Assembly (NCBI GenBank): GCA_964017125.1
Contig: OZ024915.1
Span: 76,525,319-76,589,318, forward strand
Direction of reading: 5' to 3'
DNA: 64,000 bases
Source of the DNA: Flabesymbios commensalis
Lineage: Eukaryota > Annelida > Polychaeta > Terebellida > Flabelligeridae
Both the position numbers and the translations under genes were made by a program. Shown piece by piece: positions 58,814-64,000 of the stretch (the stretch's first letter is position 1; every line of letters starts with the position of its first letter). The notes beneath the pieces are model-generated. The model did no database searches. It was not told the origin of the DNA and saw only the letters and a program-made list of their open reading frames with translations.

Positions 58814-59056
58814 TTAACCATTTCAAGCCTGACTTCACATTGTCATCTTCATCCACTACAAGCCGCGAATCGCTCTCGCAATTCTCGACTTGTAGTGGAT
58901 GAAAATGATTTGCTGTGGATGAATAAGTAAAGAAAAATGCCATGTATTAGTGAACCAGTTTCATGGCAATTTTCATTCTAAAACCCTTGGTTGTAGGAAA
59001 ATTAAGTCGGTTCCCAGGAATGTGAAATAATGCTTCAATGCATCGTGAGGGCTCAA
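58814..59056 (-). mobile_element. T4 TTAA-type MITE, full length
   Basis: TTAACCATTTCAAGCCTGAC, hairpin CTACAAGCCGCGAATCGC / GCAATTCTCGACTTGTAG, CGGTTCCCAGGAATGTGAAA, GCATCGTGAGGGCTCAA. Confidence 0.8.
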
Positions 59057-59306
59057 CCCTTCAACCGCCGGTATCGCATATATTCGGGTTTTCATTTCAT
59101 ATTAGCACATTACGTACCACCTTTTAAACATGTGACAAAGATAAAATGTGACATCAATCAGCAATATTTGGAAACAGCTGACCATCATTTTGCCAAATAT
59201 GAATAATTTTCACTCACTTGAAGTTGTGGATCGCGTCAGCGAGAGACAACTTCAAGTGGGTGAAAATTCAGATTGAATGATTTGGCGGTTAAATGTTAAA
59301 GGGTTA
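59053..59306 (+). mobile_element. T2 TTAA-type MITE, full length
   Basis: TCAACCCTTCAACCGCCGGT, ATTAGCACATTACGTACC, GACCATCATTTTGCCAAAT, hairpin CACTTGAAGTTGTGGATCGC / GCGAGAGACAACTTCAAGTG, end GCGGTTAAATGTTAAAGGGT. Shares its first four bases with the T4 end. Confidence 0.8.
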
Positions 59307-59686
59307 GCATGGATCCCAGTGCTGGGAGGGTTAATGCAGCCAGCCTCACCGTGATAATCATTGGACAGAAGCATTGAGTGGTTCCTATTTTTATTGTTAC
59401 CATATTTCTTTATTCAGTACCCACCGAGGACCGACTGAAGCACCATCTCCATAGTTACGCCTCTAGTTATGTCCTTTACGTACCGAAGGTATGGTAGTCA
59501 TAGTGATGCTAATGTTTTCCTTATGAAATCATCTGTTGATTTGTCTCTCTCCCCCCCCCCCCCCCCCGGACACCGGTACACACGCAGAAACCTCTTAAAG
59601 CCTCGCCACAGATTGCATTATATGCCAAGTTGTGAATGCCAAACAGAAAAACGTATAACTTAGTTTTTAGCTGCGACAGTCTCCCA

Positions 59687-59791
59687 CCCAACAAACATGA
59701 TATGCCAATGCTGGATTATTGTTGGCTCCACCGTCTGCTACGCTGACCCAACATTCCCCCAGTATTGGTTCAGTCCATCGTGTTTGCTGGA
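59687..59791. mobile_element. P palindrome copy
   Basis: CCCAACAAACATGATATGCC, core CCACCGTCTGCTACGCTGAC, end CCATCGTGTTTGCTGG. Confidence 0.75.
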
Positions 59792-59939
59792 GCTATTCCT
59801 TCATGTCCTCCACAATGTATCATTTTTGCTATGTTTTTTTTCCACACCAGCTGATTGCTTTACTGGTTGATTGTTTGTTTGCTCACCGCTTGTGTTTTGC
59901 TTGTGGATTTATTTATCGGCTGATTAAATGAAAGAAAAA

Positions 59940-60111
59940 ATGGTTGAATGAATGAATGAATGAATGAATGAATGAATGAATGAATGAATGAATGAATGAA
60001 TGAATGAATGTATGAATGAATGAATGAATTAATGAATCAATGGATTAATGAATGAATGAATAAATGAATGAATGAATGAATGAATGAATGAATGAATGAA
60101 CGAACGAACGA

Positions 60112-60142
<31 letters not shown>

Positions 60143-60310
60143 AACGAACGAACGAACGAACGAACGAATGAATGAATGAATGAATGAATGAACGAACGAA
60201 CGAACGAACGAACGAACGAACGAACGAACGAACGAACGAACGAACGAACGAACGAACGAACGAACGAATGAATGAATGAATGAATGAATGAATGAATGAA
60301 TGAATGAATG

Positions 60311-60409
<99 letters not shown>

Positions 60410-60412
60410 GAA
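59940..60412. repeat. Compound tetranucleotide array: TGAA, CGAA, TGAA, CGAA, TGAA, TCAA
   Basis: (TGAA)n 59945-60098 with minor variants, (CGAA)n to about 60166, (TGAA)n to 60190, (CGAA)n to about 60267, (TGAA)n to about 60312, (TCAA)n to 60407. Open on the minus strand as IHSF/VRSF repeats; not a gene. Confidence 0.95.
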
Positions 60413-60772
60413 CGACATTATTGTAAATGTATGAGTATGACGATTAGCCTCCAATAAAATACATATTACTTTCACTAATGACTTTTATTCTATTACAGGA
60501 TTTAGCCCTGGTGTGGTGATGTTTTTAAGGCTTTCTGACCTTGACTATTTTGCCAGTATTTATGTTAGATAACAACTGTATCCTTAGATGACCCTGCCTA
60601 TTTATTTATCACAGCTTCTCATCTTGAATAATAATCTATTTTATAATGTATTCTATCTATGATTATCTTATGATGTCTATCTAATGATCTTTAATATCTA
60701 CCCCATTACAGCATCCCACCTGATTGCTATGACCTTTTGATGACCTTGTTTTATAACCTCTGATATTTACAG
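60413..60772. other. Repeat-poor stretch preceding a candidate exon
   Basis: No dispersed repeat. A pyrimidine-rich TTTTATTCTATTACAG ends at 60498. Several TGACCTT words. Confidence 0.4.
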
Positions 60773-60837
60773 GATATCACCCAGTTGGGTCGCACGTCAA
60801 TTGTTAAAAAACTACGAGAAATCTGAGCCTCCACCAG
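60773..60837 (+). CDS. Candidate 65-bp exon
   Basis: Bounded by GATATTTACAG on the left and CCACCAG|GTAACC on the right, both good splice-site fits. Only one frame is open: (G) ISPSWVARQLLKNYEKSEPP P (G). It enters in phase 2 and leaves in phase 1, so it can follow the 41229-41317 exon (AG + G = Arg). LLKNYEKSxxP loosely resembles the LLxNYxxxxRP segment near the N-terminus of Cys-loop receptors (nicotinic type), which would suit a preceding signal peptide. This is a weak visual match over about 12 residues. Confidence 0.25.
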
Positions 60838-60838
60838 G

Positions 60839-60930
60839 TAACCTTGACCTTGATGTAACCTTCACCTTGGTGTATGGACGTTGTCTATGGTAGCCTTGAC
60901 CTTGTTGTATACGCGTTGTCTGTGGTTATA
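60839..60930 (+). repeat. Short tandem repeat with CCTTGACCTTG
   Basis: CCTTGACCTTG(A/T)TGTA and GTTGTCT(A/G)TGGT occur twice about 41-49 bp apart, just inside the putative intron. Confidence 0.5.
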
Positions 60931-60954
60931 TGTTTTTCCCTTTCTAATTTACCA

Positions 60955-61176
60955 CTTCATTGTTATAGTGTTATGTGTACAATTAAAATACATAAATTAT
61001 GCAGCAATACTGTAAAATTATAGTGTTGCTATGCAACAAAATTCTTATCATGCAGTGCTGTTGCCCAGTAGCACTGTACAATTAGAAAATTCGTGTGCAA
61101 CAGCTCTCTAATTTTACAATAATACTATGCAGAAGCAGTGTAAAATTATAGCGTTGTAATGCAGCAATTCTGTAAC
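60955..61176. repeat. Degenerate tandem repeat, about 30-40 bp
   Basis: TGTAAAATTATAGTGTTG and ATGCAGCAAT words recur five or six times in both orientations. Confidence 0.55.
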
Positions 61177-61180
61177 TATA

Positions 61181-61244
61181 CCAGCGTCGAAGACGGTGGG
61201 CCAACATTGAAGCAACATTGGGTGAATTTCCCGTGTTTGTTGGG
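61181..61244. mobile_element. P palindrome, right half
   Basis: CCAGCGTCGAAGACGGTGGG, CCCGTGTTTGTTGGG. Confidence 0.6.
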
Positions 61245-61289
61245 ATGGTGTCAAGTAAACAGATACTCATTTTACCTTTGTTTTAACAG

Positions 61290-61470
61290 ACACTGCAGTC
61301 GTACTGATATTTGCATTTAGTCTTTTTCTTTGTACTTTATACATTTCCCTGTACACTGTTTTTTTTATGTACACTTTATGTTCGCACCTTGTAGTTGTAT
61401 TGTATCACCGTTGCATTGTACTGTTTCTGCAGAGCTCAACTCATGAGGCGCTTGGTCCGGGGATATGAAA
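61290..61470 (+). CDS. Candidate terminal exon, hydrophobic
   Basis: Follows a strong acceptor (TTTTACCTTTGTTTTAACAG). In the phase left by 60837 (G + AC = Asp) it is open for 59 codons to TGA at 61468-61470. It reads TAVVLIFAFSLFLCTLYISL then YTVFFMYTLC, SHLVVVLYHRCIVLFLQ and SSTHEALGPGI. The two long hydrophobic runs could be membrane segments, but A/T-rich DNA easily mimics them. No family recognised and no nearby AATAAA. Either a real 3' exon or an accidental open frame. Confidence 0.2.
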
Positions 61471-61514
61471 TACACCCTCCTCCCATAGGTAATGCATGCT
61501 AATACTATGACTTC

Positions 61515-61590
61515 ATTGTCTGACGTGACGTCATATTCACATGACGTCAGAATTTGACGTGACGTCATAATCATATCATATGGCGTCATA
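61515..61590. promoter_or_regulatory. Cluster of three exact TGACGTCA sites
   Basis: Full palindromic CRE sequences at 61526-61533, 61542-61549 and 61560-61567, with a GGCGTCAT variant downstream. Spacings of 16 and 18 bp. A cluster by sequence only; no promoter elements adjoin it. Confidence 0.5.
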
Positions 61591-61677
61591 CTGAAATGAG
61601 TGACAAAATAGACACAAACCTTAATAAGTAGACAACTCATAACATTACAACACAAAATCACGTGATTGTAATGCATA

Positions 61678-61926
61678 TTAACCCAAAAAACGCTGGATTA
61701 TTTTTGTACAAACAATACAGACCAAGAGGGTCTTTTTCAAAATGAAATCATCATCAATGTCTTAGTCAGCTCTTTCCGATTCATTTCAATACCTATGTTA
61801 TGGGTCTACGGCCATAAGGAATATTTTTACTCTTTCAGTGTGGGGATCGCCTTTAGACGTCATAATCTGACGTGTACAGACATCAGATTCTGACGTATAA
61901 GCTCTATCCCCGCACTGTAAGGGCTA
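61678..61926 (-). mobile_element. T1 TTAA-type MITE, full length (249 bp)
   Basis: TTAACCCAAAAAACGCTGGA, CATTTCAATACCTATGTTAT, TCTACGGCCATAAGGAA, hairpin TTTAGACGTCATAATCTGAC / CAGATTCTGACGTATAAG, end CCGCACTGTAAGGGCTAA. Confidence 0.8.
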
Positions 61927-62004
61927 ATGGCCTTACTAACGTGCTCAGTGTTTTGAGTATTCATGACGGAGTGATCGTGAGTTTAGCTCTGGTATTCTCG
62001 TAGC

Positions 62005-62090
62005 GGTCGACCCAGATCTTAGGCCTCTGATTGGTCGAAATGGCCATCTCGACCAATCAAGTGCTTAAGATCCAGGTCAGTCACGTTGAG
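62005..62090. repeat. Hairpin with CCAAT-type stem
   Basis: GACCCAGATCTTAGGCCTCT, GATTGGTCGA / TCGACCAATC, AAGTGCTTAAGATCCAGGTC: about 30-bp arms with some mismatches; related to 3266-3322. Confidence 0.55.
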
Positions 62091-62180
62091 AATCCCGGTC
62101 TGGTTTTGCTTTTGTAGATACTTTGTGTGTACTTAAATCTCATTGCTATATTATAACATCCAGCAGATAGGGGACGACTA

Positions 62181-62479
62181 GCCGTGTCGTCCTCTCCGAG
62201 GCCGTGGATTGATGTACATGTATTTGCTTTACCCGTAAAATCAACATGGCGGTGACTAAGAGCGATCCCAACCCCAAGGTCCGAAAAATAACTTTTTAAT
62301 AACTGTGCGACCTTTGAGCTGAACATGCGGGCATGGAACTGAAATGTTACTGATTTAAAAAAAACGATTTTAGACCTGCTTTAGACCAATATTTTCCGAT
62401 ATGACAGTCCAAAGAAATGTCCCACGATTTTGTATGCGGTCAATCTGTGGCTGAAACCTCTTGCAGCCTCTGGGGCTAA
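62181..62479 (-). mobile_element. B1 repeat copy
   Basis: GTGTCGTCCTCTCCGAGGCC, GGCGGTGACTAAGAGCGATC, CGACCTTTGAGCTGAACATG, CCCACGATTTTGTATGCGGT, end CTCTGGGGCTAA. Confidence 0.7.
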
Positions 62480-62520
62480 TCGTTCTTGATCGCTTGGAAG
62501 AGAAATCCTTTACAATCATC

Positions 62521-62606
62521 TACCATTGTGACACGTCCTTTCCTAGCCCCAGTGGCTGAAGCCGCTGTTAGCCACTGGGGCTAGTGAAGGACGTGGCACT
62601 ATGGTA
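62521..62606. repeat. Long foldback of the B1 end overlapping a SINE head
   Basis: 37-bp arms with four mismatches: TACCATTGTGACACGTCCTT, CTAGCCCCAGTGGCT / AGCCACTGGGGCTAG, AAGGACGTGGCACTATGGTA. The right arm runs into the tRNA-like A-box at 62600. Confidence 0.7.
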
Positions 62607-62805
62607 GCGCTTTGCAAAAGCCACTGCCTGCCGTGCGGGTTTAAACCCCGCTTGGTGAATGATTTTCAGGGAATATTATGTTTTACCCCGCCAAACGTTT
62701 GGACATTGTTCTGTCAATATTGTGTCCTTAGGCACTTCACCCTCATGTGCACTACTTCACTCAGGTGTAAATGAGTATCTGGTGGGACAGAGATGACAAT
62801 CGTGA
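62593..62805 (+). mobile_element. S2 tRNA-derived SINE
   Basis: Head GGCACTATGGTAGCGCTTTG (A-box-like) and T-arm GCGGGTTTAAACCCCGC, a perfect 5-bp stem with a 7-nt loop. Then TTGTGTCCTTAGGCACTTCA, CCCTCATGTGCACTACTTCA, CTCAGGTGTAAATGAGTATC. The GTGTCCTT-GGCAC-CCAGGTGTAAATG-type block is, from memory, a conserved central domain in SINEs of many marine animals. The 3' end is undefined. Confidence 0.65.
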
Positions 62806-62844
62806 AGCAGTGGACGTGTCTGCTGTGTTCGTTTTACACGGGAA

Positions 62845-63104
62845 AATTAACCTTTTTCTACATGGCGGGTGACTGAGAGCGATCTCGAATCTAATGTCCG
62901 AAAAACGCACATAACTTTTTAATGACGTTGCGACCAACGAGCTTAACATGGTATCATGTAGCGGAAATGTTATTGATTCTAATCAACTATTGTCGACCTA
63001 ATTAATCAAGGCCAAGTCGTAGATATGACGGTCCAAGGAAAAATCCCGCGATTTTGAACGGACGCAATCTATGGCTCAGACCTGTAGTTTATGCTGGGGC
63101 CAGC
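62845..63104 (-). mobile_element. B1 repeat copy, diverged
   Basis: GTGACTGAGAGCGATCTCGA, GTCCGAAAAACGCACATAAC, GATATGACGGTCCAAGG, CCCGCGATTTTGAACGG, end GCTGGGGCCAG. Confidence 0.65.
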
Positions 63105-63107
63105 AAC

Positions 63108-63420
63108 TGAAATGAAATGAATCGGGCTTTAGGCCACCTTTGTGCACATATAGGCTAAACTGGGCCAGGAGAACCTCCTGAGGATGGTGAGATGATTGAG
63201 ATGACACTGTCCTCCAGACACAGGATTCGAAATTCGAGCCCTGGCGGTCTGAGGCCGAGCACGCTACCTCTCGGTCACGGAGGCTCCCCACAATACTAAC
63301 TTTCACACGTGGATGGGGAAGAAACAATTTTGTTTCTTTCAAACCGCCGAGACCGGGAACCGAACCCCGGACTCTGGCGTGAAAGGCAGCGGTGCTAACC
63401 ACTACCCTAGGGCCCCCGCC
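63108..63420 (-). mobile_element. S1 SINE, full length
   Basis: Nearly identical to 28990-29301: tail AAATGAAATGAATCGGGCTT, body, central module GGTAGCGTGCTCGGCCTCAG, linker, head GGTAGTGGTTAGCACCGCTG and GGGGGCCC at 63418. It adjoins a B1 end. Confidence 0.85.
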
Positions 63421-63450
63421 CTCCAGCAACTGAGTACGATAATATACTAA

Positions 63451-63507
63451 CGTCAAATGGCTGCCAACATTAAGCCAACATTAGCTCAACGTCATGTATT
63501 TGCTGAG
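63451..63507. mobile_element. P palindrome, right half
   Basis: GCCAACATTAAGCCAACATT, CGTCATGTATTTGCTGAG. Confidence 0.5.
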
Positions 63508-63516
63508 TATTGGTGA

Positions 63517-63622
63517 TATCCCAGCAAACACGAGACGTTCACCCAATGTTGTTACAATGCTGGCCATTGTCTACGACGCTGGCCCAACATTGTACCAACA
63601 TTGGCTAAAGGTCTGGGATATC
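63517..63622. mobile_element. P palindrome, intact with extended ends
   Basis: GATATCCCAGCAAACACGAG at left, GGTCTGGGATATC at right, core CCATTGTCTACGACGCTGGC. With 36526 it suggests the true tips may be GATATCCCAG. Confidence 0.75.
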
Positions 63623-64000
63623 CCTGTTATTATATTATGTGGCCTATAAAGCAGTCTATCTGCTATCGTGACACAGGGCAGTGACCAGTTTTTCTGCTAT
63701 CGTGACATAGACCAGTGACGCCGTTCTAAACAAACACTGGTTTATTAATAACCTCGCCTCAGACACATTGTGACGGAGTTGCCATAAAAATACAGTTTTT
63801 TTTTCAGGTCAGCTGGTTCGATTCCTTCCGTGACCGTCCCATCCTGTCTTGAATATTTCACAATCACGTCATTGTCACGATGAATTATGACGTCATTATC
63901 GTGTCGCGCCGTTAACCCTTGTATCGCTGATAACGTATTTAATAATTTCAAGGGAATCGAGCACATCAATCATAAACCTATGTCATTTAAAACTTATCAT
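63623..64000. other. Mostly unassigned; short duplication
   Basis: TCTGCTATCGTGACA(C/T)AG occurs twice 40 bp apart (63659, 63701). GGTTCGATTCC near 63813 is a lone B-box-like word. A decayed T-type start (TTAACCCTTGTATCGCTGAT) lies at about 63912. Confidence 0.45.

Noticed and set aside
60029-60320. His/Ser/Phe/Arg-rich proteins on the minus strand
   Set aside because: Translation of TGAA/CGAA microsatellite.
60499-60515. Micro-exon after TTTTATTCTATTACAG
   Set aside because: Good acceptor, but the only nearby donors give a 12-17-bp exon; not supportable.
1-64000. Retrovirus, LTR element or other capsid-bearing element
   Set aside because: No long terminal repeats, primer-binding site, or protease, integrase or capsid-like peptides were seen.

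Overview
The window looks like intergenic or intronic nuclear DNA from a repeat-rich animal, most likely a marine invertebrate. The base composition is A+T-leaning. I found no long coding region, rRNA, functional tRNA, CRISPR array or bacterial operon. The sequence is packed with short non-autonomous transposons, tRNA-derived SINEs, LINE tails, minisatellites and long tetranucleotide arrays. I cannot name the species; frequent TAGGCCTA-type words and the SINE types would fit an echinoderm, hemichordate, cephalochordate or mollusc, and that is a guess.

The main component is a set of MITEs (short non-autonomous DNA transposons) of about 210-250 bp. They start TTAACCC and end GGGTTAA. I label four groups locally: T1 (GACGTC hairpin), T2 with variants T2b and T2c (CTTGAAGTTGTG hairpin), T3 (GAAGCTGGAATTGC hairpin) and T4 (ACAAGTCGAGAATTGC hairpin). 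Two loci show the TTAA target duplication directly: 53771-54001 (T3 inside T2) and 22941-23178 (T2c inside a tandem repeat whose other unit is an empty site). TTAA targets with CCC-starting ends are the hallmark of the piggyBac superfamily. A second abundant element (P) is a palindrome of about 100 bp ending CCCAGCAAACACG, with some 30 full or partial copies. Other families are R (AGCAGTAACTGC stems), H1, B1, F1, G1, K1, M1, a 0.7-kb element C1 and a 1.2-1.34-kb element D1 with three copies, two of them head to tail.

Layout. 0-8 kb: a LINE tail, a duplicated segment with spaced TGACCT half-sites, and T1/T2/T4/P copies. 8.5-10.4 kb: a 33/66-bp minisatellite. 10.6-36 kb: dense MITEs, SINEs and a palindrome array. 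37-38.2 kb: D1. 41.1-42.7 kb: a candidate gene start (signal-peptide-like exon with a splice donor) whose 3' edge has been amplified into a minisatellite of donor-like sites, then a phase-compatible exon-like stretch. 43.2-46.3 kb: several tandem repeats and a tetranucleotide array. 49.98-51.4 kb: a 10-bp GGTTACCAGT minisatellite. 55-58 kb: tandem D1 copies behind a SINE. 59.9-60.4 kb: a second tetranucleotide array. 60.77-61.47 kb: two more exon-like stretches on the + strand, in phase with the 41-kb exon. The exon calls are low confidence.

How the parts relate: the mobile elements are all short and non-coding, so their enzymes must be encoded elsewhere. Nesting gives a relative order: T3 is younger than T2, S1 younger than H1, D1 younger than the SINE at 55 kb, and T2c younger than the 22.7-kb tandem repeat. 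I saw no retroviral, LTR or capsid-bearing element.
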